Shown: positions 26,922-40,815, counted from the stretch's first letter. The stretch is 64,000 bases of DNA from CAITWD01 sp963727285 (GCA_963727285.1 CAVSFF010000009.1:62001-126000), one strand, 5' to 3'. Notes: generated from the sequence alone by a model not told the origin. A program made the numbers and translations.

Positions 26922-28168
26922 CGGAGCGATGACAGATCCTCCAGCGGGTGGGTGCTGCGCGTCGAGGTGCCGCGCGCGCGATCATCGATCCGGTATGCGT
27001 CACCGTCGCGGACGACGATGAACCTCCACCCCTCGGCCCGTGCGAGCGCGTCGGCCCGCGCATCGCCCGCGGTGAGCGCGATGACCGGGATGTCGCCGGC
27101 GCGCAGCGCCGACGCCAATACGAGCTCGACGTCGAGTCCTCCGACCAGCACAACCCCGTAGACGGGCCGCGACGCCCCGTTCGCCCGGCTCAGCGCCCGA
27201 TGGAGCAGCTCCAACTCGATCGTGAACCCGACCGCCGGCCGCGGGGTGCCGAATCGGGCCGCCAGACCGTCGTAGCGCCCCCCTTGGGCGACCGGAAGAG
27301 CCGCACCGGCGGCGTACGCCTCGATGACGAGGCCCGAGTAGTACTGCCAGTCGCGCAGGATCCCGAGATCGACGAGAACGTCATCGCGCAGGCCCTCGCG
27401 GTCGAGCAATTCCAGCAGGCGCGTCATCCGGGCGCATTCGCCCGCAGCCGCCGGTACCACCGCGGCAATCCGATCGAACACGTCCGCGTGTCCGCGCATG
27501 GCCGGCAGGCCCGCCAGCAGCTCGCGCTCGGCGCCTCCGAGTGGCAGTGCCGACGCCTCGCGGCGCCACGCAACCAGGTCGCGTTCCTCGGCCGCCCGCG
27601 CCAGGCGCGTACGAACATCGGCCGGTACGGCCAGTGCATCGAGCACGGCCTCGGTCACCGAAACGTCGCCAAGGCCGATGCGCACCCCGTCGAGGCCCGC
27701 CGCGCCGAGGGCCTCCCGCAGCAGCAGCACGGCTTCGGCGTCGGCTTCGGGTCCGTCGGCACCGACCAGTTCGGCACCCGCCTGACGGTGCTCGGAGGCA
27801 ACGGGCTTGCCGGCCTGGGGAACGCGGAAGCTCGGCCCCGTATACGAGACGCGGATCGGTCCCGGATGATCGGCCAGGCGGGTCGCGATCAGGCGCGCGA
27901 CGGGAATCGTGAGGTCGGGGCGGAGCACGAGTACCCGTCCGGACTCGTCAAACAGGCGAAACGCCCGCTCAAGGCCGCCGCTGTCGGCGCGCTCGAGCTG
28001 CTGGGCAAACTCCACGACCGGCGTACGGACCTCGCGATAGCCGTACCGCGCGAAGCTCCCGCGCAGCGCGTTCTCGACCGCCCGCAGCTCGGCGGCCTCG
28101 ATCGGGAGCACGTCCCGCGCACCGCTCGGCAACGCACCCGCCGGCGGGGAGGCGTCAGTCGGCGACAC
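26918..28168 (-). CDS. hisZ: ATP phosphoribosyltransferase regulatory subunit HisZ
   Basis: A catalytically inactive HisRS-like protein that completes the short HisG and carries feedback control. It has class II-like segments FRLFDESGRVLVLRPDLTIP, SYTGPSFRVPQAGKP, RQAGAELVGA and QGGRYDGLAARFG. No anticodon-binding domain is complete: after about residue 330 only a short alpha/beta part remains. Start proposed at GTG 28168, overlapping the end of murA by 14 nt. Confidence 0.9.
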   Translation of the reverse strand: MSPTDASPPAGALPSGARDVLPIEAAELRAVENALRGSFARYGYREVRTPVVEFAQQLERADSGGLERAFRLFDESGRVLVLRPDLTIPVARLIATRLADHPGPIRVSYTGPSFRVPQAGKPVASEHRQAGAELVGADGPEADAEAVLLLREALGAAGLDGVRIGLGDVSVTEAVLDALAVPADVRTRLARAAEERDLVAWRREASALPLGGAERELLAGLPAMRGHADVFDRIAAVVPAAAGECARMTRLLELLDREGLRDDVLVDLGILRDWQYYSGLVIEAYAAGAALPVAQGGRYDGLAARFGTPRPAVGFTIELELLHRALSRANGASRPVYGVVLVGGLDVELVLASALRAGDIPVIALTAGDARADALARAEGWRFIVVRDGDAYRIDDRARGTSTRSTHPLEDLSSLR

Positions 28169-29441
28169 GCTCAATCCGCGCACCGAGTGCCCGCAGCCGC
28201 TCGTCGATCCGCTCGTAGCCGCGGTCGATCTGCCGGACGTTGCCGATCGTTGTGACGCCGCCGGCAACCAGCCCGGCGATGAGCATCGCCATGCCGGCCC
28301 GGATATCCGGGCTCTCGACCCGTTCCCCGAACAGCTTGGAGGGGCCGCTGATGACGGCGCGATGCGGGTCGCAGAGCACGATCCGCGCGCCCATCGCGAC
28401 GAGCTTATCGACGAAGAACAGCCGGTTCTCGAACATCTTCTCGAAGATCATCACGGTGCCGTGGGTCTGCGTCGCCACCGCGACGGCGATGCTGGTCAGA
28501 TCGGCGGGAAATGACGGCCAGATACCGTCATCGATCTTGGGGATGGCCCCACCCTCGTCGGCGATGATCCGCAAGTCCTGGTCCGGAGGCACCCGCACCG
28601 TGGTGCCGTCGATCTCGACGCGGATACCGAGCCTCTGAAAGGTCAGCAGGATCATCCGCAGGTCTTCCGGGCGGGTATCGACGATGCGCAAATCGGAGCC
28701 GGTGATCGCGCCCAGCCCGATAAAGGACGCAATCTCGATGTGGTCCGGACCGATGCGGAACCGTCCGCCGTGGAGGCGATCGACGCCCTCGACCCGCATC
28801 ACGTTGGTCCCGATCCCGTCGATCTTCGCCCCGAGGGTCACCAGGAACCGCGCCAGATCCTGGACGTGCGGCTCGCTGGCGGCATTCTCGATGATCGTTT
28901 CACCCGGCGCGAGGACGGCCGCGCAGAGAATGTTCTCCGTGGCGGTCACGGATGCTTCGTCAAGGAAGATGTCCGCACCATGCAGGCCCCGGGGCGCGCG
29001 GATCACATAGGAGCGCCCGGAGTCGACTTCGGCACCGAGGCTGCGGAACCCGAGCATGTGCGTATCGACCCGGCGGCGCCCGATGAAGTCACCGCCCGGC
29101 AAGGCAGTCTCGACCTCCCCGCAGCGCGCGAGCAGCGGCCCGGCCACCAACAGCGATGCCCGGAGGCGGCCCGACAGCTCCGGGTCAAGCGTCGTCTGGC
29201 GAATGTTGTCGGCACGCAAGACGAGGGTGTTCGGTCCCTCTTCGCGCACGGACACGCCGATGTCGTCCAGCAGCGCCACCATGGTGTGGACGTCGACGAT
29301 CTGCGGGACGTTGTCGAGGGTGACCTCTTCGTCGGTCAGCAAGCAGGCCGCGAGAATGGGAAGCGCAGCGTTCTTGTTGCCGGCCGGCACGACGGTGCCG
29401 CTGAGGGGCCGCCCGCCTTCGATGATGAACTTCTGATTCAC
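28155..29441 (-). CDS. murA: UDP-GlcNAc 1-carboxyvinyltransferase MurA, Asp-type active site
   Basis: First committed step of peptidoglycan synthesis, using PEP. Substrate residues K23-N24 are in VPAGNKNAALPIL and the C-terminal RAGMAMLIAGLVA and RGYERID are normal. The loop that carries the catalytic cysteine in E. coli (C115) reads ALPGGDFIGRR, so residue 118 is aspartate (codon at 29088-29090). Natural Cys-to-Asp MurA enzymes, as in mycobacteria, are active but not inactivated by fosfomycin. Start set at GTG 29441, where family similarity begins. Confidence 0.95.
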   Translation of the reverse strand: MNQKFIIEGGRPLSGTVVPAGNKNAALPILAACLLTDEEVTLDNVPQIVDVHTMVALLDDIGVSVREEGPNTLVLRADNIRQTTLDPELSGRLRASLLVAGPLLARCGEVETALPGGDFIGRRRVDTHMLGFRSLGAEVDSGRSYVIRAPRGLHGADIFLDEASVTATENILCAAVLAPGETIIENAASEPHVQDLARFLVTLGAKIDGIGTNVMRVEGVDRLHGGRFRIGPDHIEIASFIGLGAITGSDLRIVDTRPEDLRMILLTFQRLGIRVEIDGTTVRVPPDQDLRIIADEGGAIPKIDDGIWPSFPADLTSIAVAVATQTHGTVMIFEKMFENRLFFVDKLVAMGARIVLCDPHRAVISGPSKLFGERVESPDIRAGMAMLIAGLVAGGVTTIGNVRQIDRGYERIDERLRALGARIERVAD

Positions 29442-29455
29442 GAGACTGGACGGTA

Positions 29456-30604
29456 TCAGGGCCGCAGGCTGCGAACCCCGGCCCGCAGGGCGTCGATGTC
29501 GGATTCCGATGCGAAGAATCCGATCGAGGCGCGCAACGCCGGCGGCGCCACGAGCCAGCGCAGACACACCCCGTGCCCGAGCACGCGCCGGAAGGCCGCC
29601 TCGGGGTCGCCGGGCACGCCGAATACCAGGAGGCCGGCATGGTCACCGGGCGGCGTGATGATGTCGATCTCCGCGAGGTCCGACAACGCGTCTCGGGCGA
29701 GCGCCTGGTTGACGCGGGTCGCCCGGAAGATGTCCTCCCAACCGATCTCCTCGAGCCACGCCAGGGCCGCCAGCCACCCGTGACACAGCAACAACGGCGG
29801 TGTCGAGATCTCGTACCGTCGCGCACCGGGATACAGGTCCAATGACCCGTCGGGCTGGTGGCCGGTGCCGGCCTCGTATGCGGCAAACGTGAGATCGACG
29901 ACCTCGCGGGTCGGCGCCGGTATCCACAGCGCCCCCACCCCCTCCGGGCCGAGAAGCCACTTCTGCGCTGGGAACGCGTAGGCATCGACCCCGAGTGCCG
30001 CGACGTCGACGGCGATCGCGCCGACGGACTGCGCACCGTCGACGAGCACGATCGCATCGGTCGCCATCGCCGCCCGTGCCGCCCCGGCAACATCGAGCAC
30101 GGCACCGGTGCACCACGACACATGGGACAGCCCGACCAGGCGCGTGCGCGGCCCGGCGTAGCGCCCGATTGCACCCTCAAGGTCAAGCTCAGCTTCAGCC
30201 CTGGTCAGATATGTCACCCGTAGGCCGTGACGCCGCGCGGCAACCGCGATCGGCACACTCATGCCGGGATGCTCGAGCTCCGTGGTGATGATGTGGTCAC
30301 CCGGGTTCCAGTCGATGCCCCAGATCACGATGTCGAGCCCGGTCGTGGTGTTCGCCGTGATCGCGAGGTCGTCGGGAGCAGCTCCAACAAGCGCAGCCGT
30401 CGCCGCGCGGAGGTCGACGAGCACCCGCTCGGTCACCGCCACCCCTTCCGGGCCCATTCGCGCCATGCCGAGCTGCGCCGCGACGGCTGCGTGGATTGCA
30501 TCGGCGACCGGCCGGGGGAGCGGGCCCGTTCCCCCGGTATTGAGATAGACCTGGTCGTCGAGCAGCGGAAGGTCCAATCGGACCCGGGAGATGTCGATCG
30601 GCAC
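29456..30604 (-). CDS. Class V PLP-dependent aminotransferase (cysteine desulfurase-like)
   Basis: A 382-residue fold-type I PLP enzyme. The pyridine-contacting histidine is in ELEHPGMSVP, the phosphate region in LVDGAQSVGAIAVD, and the Schiff-base lysine in FPAQKWLLGPEGVG. It resembles the isopenicillin-N-epimerase/desulfurase-like branch. The loop with the catalytic cysteine of true desulfurases was not recognised, so the reaction is unknown. GTG start overlaps the xseB stop by 1 nt (TAGTG). Confidence 0.85.
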   Translation of the reverse strand: MPIDISRVRLDLPLLDDQVYLNTGGTGPLPRPVADAIHAAVAAQLGMARMGPEGVAVTERVLVDLRAATAALVGAAPDDLAITANTTTGLDIVIWGIDWNPGDHIITTELEHPGMSVPIAVAARRHGLRVTYLTRAEAELDLEGAIGRYAGPRTRLVGLSHVSWCTGAVLDVAGAARAAMATDAIVLVDGAQSVGAIAVDVAALGVDAYAFPAQKWLLGPEGVGALWIPAPTREVVDLTFAAYEAGTGHQPDGSLDLYPGARRYEISTPPLLLCHGWLAALAWLEEIGWEDIFRATRVNQALARDALSDLAEIDIITPPGDHAGLLVFGVPGDPEAAFRRVLGHGVCLRWLVAPPALRASIGFFASESDIDALRAGVRSLRP

Positions 30605-30837
30605 TAGAAGGGCGCCCCGGCGGCGTCGGCGTCGTTCTCACCCTGTGCGGTGAGCTCGGTAATCCGCTGCTGCGCAAGGGCGAGGCGCTCCCGGCACACG
30701 CCGAGGAGCTCCTGCCCCTGCTCGAACAGACGCACGGCCTCCTCGAGTCCGACGTCCCCACCGTCCATGCGGGCGACGACCTCGTCCAACCGCGCGAGCG
30801 CCTGCTCGAACGTCAGCTCTTCCGCTGCGCCACTCAC
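30604..30837 (-). CDS. xseB: Exodeoxyribonuclease VII small subunit
   Basis: A 77-residue helical partner of XseA. The pattern FEQALARLDEVVARMDGGDV followed by LEEAVRLFEQGQELL and CRERLALAQQRI is diagnostic. The GTG start overlaps the xseA stop (GTGA), the usual xseA-xseB coupling. Confidence 0.96.
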   Translation of the reverse strand: MSGAAEELTFEQALARLDEVVARMDGGDVGLEEAVRLFEQGQELLGVCRERLALAQQRITELTAQGENDADAAGAPF

Positions 30838-32096
30838 TGCCCCACCTCCTTGACGGTCATTGTCGCGTGGCCGTCGCGAATCTCGGCCTGAACCTCGCGC
30901 CCCGGCGACAGTTCGTCGATCGAGACAACCGGGCGACCGGTTCCGGGATCCCGGAGGATGGCGTACCCCCGTGCGACGGTCCGGGCCGGGGACAGCGCCT
31001 CCAGCAGTGCGGCGTCGGCGGCGATGCGCGCGCCGTACCCGGCCTCGATGCGACCCACTGCGCGCACAATGCGATCCTGCCGGTCCGGTATCGCCAGGGC
31101 CGCCGTCGCCAGTGTGCGCCCGAGCGTCGGCTCGAGGCGCCCCGCGCACGCTCGCACCCGCGCCGCCGCCCGCACGCCGGCACCCGTCAGCCCCGACACC
31201 AGCGCCGCGCGGCGAGCGTCCAGCCCGGCCCGCGCCGCATCTCGCGGTCGGGTCAGACCGCGCACCAGTCCCCGTGACAGTTCGGCAAGCTGCGCCTCCA
31301 GAACACGCTTGTCGGGGACGACGACGGACGCCGCCCCGGTCGGGGTCGACACGCGGACATCTGCGACCATGTCGCAGACCGTGAGGTCTTTCTCATGTCC
31401 GACCGCACTCACCACGGGAACACCGGACGCGGCGATCGCCCGGCAGAGCCGCTCATCGTTGAACGCCATCAGATCCTCGAGCGGACCGCCGCCGCGCGCA
31501 ACGACGATGACATCCACACCGGCGGTGGCGTTGAGCAGCGCGAGCGCACGGGCAACGGCCCCCGGAGCCCCGGGCCCCTGGACCGGAACGTCGACGAGAA
31601 CGACATCCGCCGGGAACCTGGACCAGATGTTGTTGAGCACGTCGTTTCGTGCGGCGCCGACGGCGCTGGTGATCACCCCGACTCGGCGGGGCAGCTGCGG
31701 CAGCGGACGCTTGCGCGCCTGCGCCAACAGACCGTCCGCCGCCAGTCGCGCCTTGGTCGCCTCGATCTGCGCAAGCAGCGCCCCTTCGCCGGCCGGCTCC
31801 AGGCGCTCGACGCGCAACGACAGACGGGTTCGCTCGGCCCAAAACTCCACCCTCCCGAACGCGTACACCAGGCTGCCGTCGGCGGGGCGCGCCGGGAGCC
31901 GGTCGAAGAGCACGCCCCGCATGGATGCGTCGATCTGGTGGACGTCGTTGAGCGTGAAGTAGACCTGCCCCGACCGCTGGCGCAGGTTCTGAAGCTCGGC
32001 CTCCACCCACACGCCGGGAAGGTCTTCGAGGCGCCGAGCGAGCGCGGCGGTAATTTCCCGGACCGCCCACACCTGCCGGGCGCCGACAGTCTTCAC
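30834..32096 (-). CDS. xseA: Exodeoxyribonuclease VII large subunit
   Basis: Catalytic subunit of a single-strand exonuclease. About 420 residues: an N-terminal OB fold (VWVEAELQNLRQRSGQVYFTL), the catalytic domain with VITSAVGAARNDV, VARGGGPLEDLMAFNDE, GHEKDLTVCDMVADVR and STPTGAA, then a helical region and C-terminal GYAILRD. Start is GTG 32096, overlapping the TGA of the FAD gene once its frame is repaired. As written, the two share one open frame because of a frame break at about 32111. Confidence 0.95.
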   Translation of the reverse strand: MKTVGARQVWAVREITAALARRLEDLPGVWVEAELQNLRQRSGQVYFTLNDVHQIDASMRGVLFDRLPARPADGSLVYAFGRVEFWAERTRLSLRVERLEPAGEGALLAQIEATKARLAADGLLAQARKRPLPQLPRRVGVITSAVGAARNDVLNNIWSRFPADVVLVDVPVQGPGAPGAVARALALLNATAGVDVIVVARGGGPLEDLMAFNDERLCRAIAASGVPVVSAVGHEKDLTVCDMVADVRVSTPTGAASVVVPDKRVLEAQLAELSRGLVRGLTRPRDAARAGLDARRAALVSGLTGAGVRAAARVRACAGRLEPTLGRTLATAALAIPDRQDRIVRAVGRIEAGYGARIAADAALLEALSPARTVARGYAILRDPGTGRPVVSIDELSPGREVQAEIRDGHATMTVKEVGQ

Positions 32097-33417
32097 CCCA
32101 GTTGCCGATGCACGAGTCTCGGCGGCGTTCGCACCGCTCTCGACCGCGCCTTCAAGCGACGGGTGCAGCGTGTATTCGCCCGCCAACAGGACGTTTGCGA
32201 CCTGAGTGCGCGGACCCGGCAGCGTGCGACGCACTCCGGACAGGGGCCGGAACTGGGCAAACGGATGGCGGATGACACCGAGCGACGTCGCCACCTTCGC
32301 CCAGGGGAACTCCGGATACCAGCGGTGAACCTGCCGCTCGACGGCGTCTTCAATCCCGGCCGCCGTCGCGTCGGAGTCCCCGACACTCGTCGCCAACACA
32401 ATGTGCGGACCACCCGTCGCACCGTGGCGCGTGACGTTACTGGTCTGGCACACCAAGTCGACCCGCGGGCTGTCCGCATCCTCGGAATCGGCGTTGAGCA
32501 AGATCAGGCGCCCCTGATAGAGGGAGTGCTCGAGCGCGAACCGCGCCGTCGTCACCGACGCCCCGCCGGTCGGAATCCGCCCCGCCGTCTCCGGATCGAT
32601 CGGGCTCAGCAGGCGGCGGGCCGACGGGGCATCCACCGCGAGCACCACGACCCGTGCGTCAATGTGACGCCCGTCCTCGAGTCGCACACCGTCAACAAGG
32701 CCATTGCCCTCCCGCACGACGCTTGCCACCCTGCTCCCGAATTCGAAATGGCCGCCGGCTTGGCGCACGGCACCCGCGGCCCAGTCGGGGACCATTCCGA
32801 GCCCGTCAGACGGCAGCACCGCGGGCCCGCGGACCAACATGGAAAACAGGAACAGGAAATAGCCTGGGTCGGCCGCGAGCGACCGATCAAGAAAGATCAC
32901 CCCGAACAGCGGCCGGAACACGCCCTCGATCGCCGCATCCGAAAATCCGCGACGGCGCAGGAACTCCTCGGTGCTCGGCGCTGCTTCGTCCCGCGAGAGC
33001 AGCACCTTGGGCGGCGCGAATCGCACCTCGGCGGCCAGTTTGGCGAACCGCAGCCGGTCGGCACTCCCGAGCCCCGCGAACCCCAGCAGCGACTTGGGCG
33101 ACGGCGACAGCTGGGACCAGCCGTCCTCGTCGAAGAACACGCCGCCGCCGGCGAACGGACGCATATCGTCACCCGGGATGCCGATGTCCCGTGATGAAGC
33201 GCCGGAGGGCGGGATATGCCGAAAACGCCACCTGGAAGCCACGGTCGACCGGGCGGCCTTCATACCAATCGGTACGGACCCGCCCCCCGGGAGCGGCCTC
33301 TGCCTCGACCACGCGCACCGATCGCCCCGACCGGGCCAGCCTCAAGGCCGTCGCGAGTCCGGCAAGACCGGCCCCGACCACCACAACATCGACGCTCAGA
33401 TGCTCTCGTTCGGTCAT
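32093..33417 (-). CDS. FAD-dependent amine-oxidase/desaturase-like oxidoreductase (two frame breaks)
   Basis: Flavoprotein of the amine oxidase/phytoene desaturase superfamily. The dinucleotide motif VVVVGAGLAGLATALRLA is at the N-terminus, followed by APGGRVRT; the C-terminal FAD motif is LLAGEYTLHPSLEGAVESG. Frame breaks near 33180 and 32111 are both repaired by restoring GC to give GCGC, after which the protein ends with HRQLG and overlaps xseA by GTGA. ATG 33417 lies 7 nt after a TAGCAT box, so the mRNA is likely leaderless. Substrate unknown. Confidence 0.85.
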
Positions 33418-33424
33418 GACCCCG

Positions 33425-33430
33425 ATGCTA
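33425..33430 (-). promoter_or_regulatory. -10 box (TAGCAT) for the FAD oxidoreductase
   Basis: TAGCAT is followed by 7 nt and then the ATG at 33417. It lies just downstream of the rRNA terminator, so the FAD-xseA-xseB-aminotransferase-murA-his series may begin here. Confidence 0.4.
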
Positions 33431-33471
33431 CCAACGGTCTCCAACGAGCGTGCCGCACGCCCCAAACGGCG

Positions 33472-33516
33472 CCACAAACACGAACGCCGCCGCTCTCTGA
33501 GACGAGAACGACGGCG
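33472..33516 (-). terminator. rRNA operon terminator
   Basis: A 13-bp stem (33485-33497 with 33504-33516, two G-T pairs) closes a 6-nt loop just after the 5S gene on the minus strand. It is followed by a T-rich run, TTCGTGTTTGTGG. Confidence 0.75.
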
Positions 33517-33524
33517 TAAATATA

Positions 33525-33642
33525 ACCCGGCGGCGACCTACTCTCCCGCGAGTCTACACTCGGAGTACCATCGGCGCGGAGAGGCTTAACTACTCTGTTC
33601 GGAATGGGAAGAGGTGTTTCCCTCTCGCAATAACCACCGGGA
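33525..33642 (-). rRNA. rrf: 5S ribosomal RNA
   Basis: The terminal helix forms between CCCGGTGG and CCGCCGGG. The conserved GAGAGGGAAACACC, CATTCCGAACAGAG, TTAAGCC and GATGGTACT segments are present. Length is about 118 nt; end positions are within a few bases. Confidence 0.95.
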
Positions 33643-33676
33643 AGTCGTGAGGGAATACCCTCAAGACTGCATAGGA

Positions 33677-33689
33677 CATGTAGGTGTGC
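33677..33689 (-). other. 3' half of pre-23S processing stem
   Basis: GCACACCTACATG (minus strand) is the exact complement of CATGTAGGTGTGC at 36689-36701 on the same strand. The pair encloses 23S and is the expected RNase III processing stem. Confidence 0.8.
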
Positions 33690-33699
33690 CAAAAAACTT

Positions 33700-36684
<2,985 letters not shown>

Positions 36685-36688
36685 TAGA

Positions 36689-36701
36689 GCACACCTACAT
36701 G
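36689..36701 (-). other. 5' half of pre-23S processing stem
   Basis: Pairs perfectly over 13 bp with 33677-33689. It lies a few bases before the 23S 5' end. Confidence 0.8.
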
Positions 36702-37032
36702 CCACTATGCAGTTTTCAAGGTACGCCCCGCGCCGAGGCCAGAGCCCCGGACGGGTCGTGCATCGAGGTCTCCGAAGTACGCCGGCTGGGCCGGCCCTTG
36801 CGGGATCCCTCAAAACTGAACAGCATGCCGTCCGCGCGATTCCCTTGCGGACACGAACCCACTACGCGTTTAACTCAATGAGTAACCGCGCGGGGCGCAT
36901 CGGACGGACTAGGCGTCGACGTTCTTCTAGGGCTCAGTCTCCCGCGCCCCAAAGGGGTCGGGGGAGCTCAACGATCACACGATCCGAAGATCGGGTGTTC
37001 GGAACCCATGTGGTGCTAAGCACCACTCCCTA
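36702..37032 (-). other. 16S-23S internal transcribed spacer without tRNA genes
   Basis: About 330 nt. It contains a GTGGTGC/GCACCAC hairpin right after 16S (37010-37026) and a boxA-like CCTTGAAAACTGCATA just before the 23S processing stem. No tRNA cloverleaf was found. I see no gene in it. Confidence 0.8.
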
Positions 37033-38580
<1,548 letters not shown>

Positions 38581-38984
38581 AGAAAGTTTTGGCCGGCCGG
38601 GTCCATAAGGACCGATGGCTGACCGAACTTTAGAAGAGCGCCATCTGCCTTGTGAGCGGATGACGTCCTAGCGTGTCTATCACCCAACCAAAATCGGCTC
38701 ACGCCGAATAATCAGGGTAGACGGGGTTCGTGTGTATGACCTAGTCACTGAATCTCAGGTTTCCCTGGATTCAAATGCATGCTGATCAGTTTTCAAGGAG
38801 CACGCCGGATTGCCCGGACTACTGCTGCCACCTTCGAGTTTCGCGACCTCTGCTTGCAGAGGTCCTTCCACGCGGACGCATTGCGCGTCTCTTACGCGGG
38901 GAACCCCCAACTGCTCGGGTCACACGTGCGAAGTCTCAAGCGACATTCCTGCTCGGTCGGGGTGGCTCCCCGATCGGCCTGTGA
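38581..38984 (-). promoter_or_regulatory. rRNA leader with boxA antitermination site
   Basis: About 400 nt between the promoter and 16S, without a credible gene. The segment TGCTCCTTGAAAACT (about 38789-38803) matches the boxA of rRNA antitermination; a similar segment precedes 23S. Small open frames here are on the wrong strand and lack gene features. Confidence 0.6.
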
Positions 38985-39013
38985 ATAATGCTCTTCCGGC
39001 ACCCCCGTGTCAA
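38985..39013 (-). promoter_or_regulatory. rRNA operon promoter
   Basis: TTGACA (39008-39013) and CATTAT (38985-38990) are separated by exactly 17 nt. The -35 box lies in the loop of a CCCCC-TTGACAC-GGGGG inverted repeat, 29 nt after the tyrS stop, which may also serve to end tyrS transcription. Confidence 0.8.
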
Positions 39014-39041
39014 GGGGGTTGGGTGGCATTGTTGGACGAAT

Positions 39042-40220
39042 TCAGACCAGCCGCACGAAACGGCGCTTTCCGGCCCGAAGTACCTGTCCACGCAGGGCAT
39101 CTGCCGGCATGTCGAGATCGCGGACCGGGCCCGATTCTGTCGCGACTCCGCCCTGTTGGATCAGCCGCCGGGCCTCACTTCGGGAGGCGATCCCGAGGGC
39201 GTCCACCAGCAGCGCAGGGACGTGCACGACGCCGTCCGGCAGGGTGTACTCCGGGACATCGGCCGGGGCTTCCCGGTCGCGAATGACGCGGTTGAAATGC
39301 GCCTCGGCCGCAGCCGCGGCGTCGGACCCGTGAAATCGTGCGACCACGAGGCGGCCGAGTCGCCGCTTGTCGTCGCCGGGATGGCCCACGGGGGCCGGCT
39401 CTGACGGAAACATCAGTCGGAAGTACTCCGGCATCACGGCGTCCGGAATGCTCATCACCTTTCCGAACTGCTCCTCGGGGGAGTCAGTGACGCCGATGTA
39501 GTTGCCGAGCGACTTGCTCATCTTCTGGACGCCGTCGGTCCCGGCGAGGATCGGCAATGTCAACACGACCTGTTGGTCCATCCCGTAACGCGCCTGAATG
39601 TCCCGGCCGAGCATAAGGTTGAACAGCTGATCGGTACCGCCGAGTTCGACGTCCGCGGTCAGGGCGACCGAGTCATACGCCTGGAGCAGCGGGTAGAGCA
39701 GCTCCAACATCGAGACGGGGCGATCCTCCTGCATGCGGGTCGCGAAATCGTTGCGCCGCAGAAGCTGGTTGATCGTGGCCCGCGACGCCAACTCAAACAG
39801 CGGAGCCAGCCCCATGCCCGCGAACCACTCGCCGTTGGCCCGGACCTCGGTCCGGGCCGGATCAAGGATGTGGTACGCCTGGTCGCGGAACGTCTGGGCG
39901 TTGTCGATGATCTCCTGTTCGGAGAGCATCGGCCGCGTCGAGCTCCTGCCGCTCGGGTCGCCGACGCGAGCCGTCCAGTCGCCGATCACCAGAACGGCGG
40001 TGTGGCCGGCATCCTGGAACTCGCGCAGCTTGCCGAGAACGACGCAGTGGCCGAGGTGAATGTCCGGGGCGGTCGGGTCGACCCCAAGCTTGACCCGCAG
40101 CGGGCGGCCTGAGTCGATCTTCGCCGCCAGGGCGTCGATGCCCGGTTCGCAGTTGACGGTGCGCGCGGCGAGCGCCGCGGCCTGGTCGCGGGAGTCCTGG
40201 CTGGGCTCGGCGGTGCTCAC
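39042..40220 (-). CDS. tyrS: Tyrosyl-tRNA synthetase
   Basis: Class I synthetase, about 392 residues. The HIGH-like HLGH is at 55-58 in DPTAPDIHLGHCVVLGKL, the KMSKS motif in VQKMSKSLGN, and an S4 RNA-binding domain at the C-terminus (SRSEARRLIQQGGVA). The DPTAPDIHLGH form is that of the second bacterial TyrRS type (as Bacillus TyrZ). GTG start overlaps the mpg stop (GTGA). Confidence 0.96.
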   Translation of the reverse strand: MSTAEPSQDSRDQAAALAARTVNCEPGIDALAAKIDSGRPLRVKLGVDPTAPDIHLGHCVVLGKLREFQDAGHTAVLVIGDWTARVGDPSGRSSTRPMLSEQEIIDNAQTFRDQAYHILDPARTEVRANGEWFAGMGLAPLFELASRATINQLLRRNDFATRMQEDRPVSMLELLYPLLQAYDSVALTADVELGGTDQLFNLMLGRDIQARYGMDQQVVLTLPILAGTDGVQKMSKSLGNYIGVTDSPEEQFGKVMSIPDAVMPEYFRLMFPSEPAPVGHPGDDKRRLGRLVVARFHGSDAAAAAEAHFNRVIRDREAPADVPEYTLPDGVVHVPALLVDALGIASRSEARRLIQQGGVATESGPVRDLDMPADALRGQVLRAGKRRFVRLV

Positions 40221-40815
40221 GCGGCGGTGGCCGCCTGCCGGACCTGGCGGGGACCGGAGACCCATGGCGATCCATCGAGGAAGTAGCGCCACAGCCGATC
40301 GGCGTCGCGGGTGATGCCAATCCGGCGGGACCGGGCCACCGGCCCGGGATGCTGCGCGGGCGCGGTGATCGCAACGCCGTCCGACGCGGCGTCGGCCGAC
40401 AGCGGCGCCCCGTCGAGGATGCCCGTGATCCCGAAGGCCTGGGTGAGTCTCCCCGGGCCCCGACACAGGTCGCGCCGGACCGCCGTCCGGCGACGGGACT
40501 CCATCAATGCGATCCCGGACACCGGCTCCACCGCCCGGATGAGCACCGCCGACCCGACACCCGTCGCATCACAGACGACGTTCAGGCACCAGTGGATCCC
40601 ATAGCTTCGATAGACGTAGAGCCGGCCCGGCGGGCCGAACATCGTCTGCGCGCGTGGCCGTGGGCCGCGAAAGCTGTGCGAGGCGGCATCCCACTGCTCA
40701 TACCGCTCCACCTCCACGATCGTCCCCGTCGCCCCGGCGCAGGTGAGCAGACAGCCGATCAGTTCCGGAGCGACGTCGCGGGCCGGTCGCCCGAAGAACT
40801 CCGCGCCGAGGGCAC

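Noticed and set aside
30834..33263. An 809-residue open frame joining the FAD oxidoreductase to XseA
   Set aside because: The junction has a frame break at about 32111. After repair, the FAD protein ends in a TGA that overlaps the xseA GTG, the usual arrangement here. It is not a real fusion.
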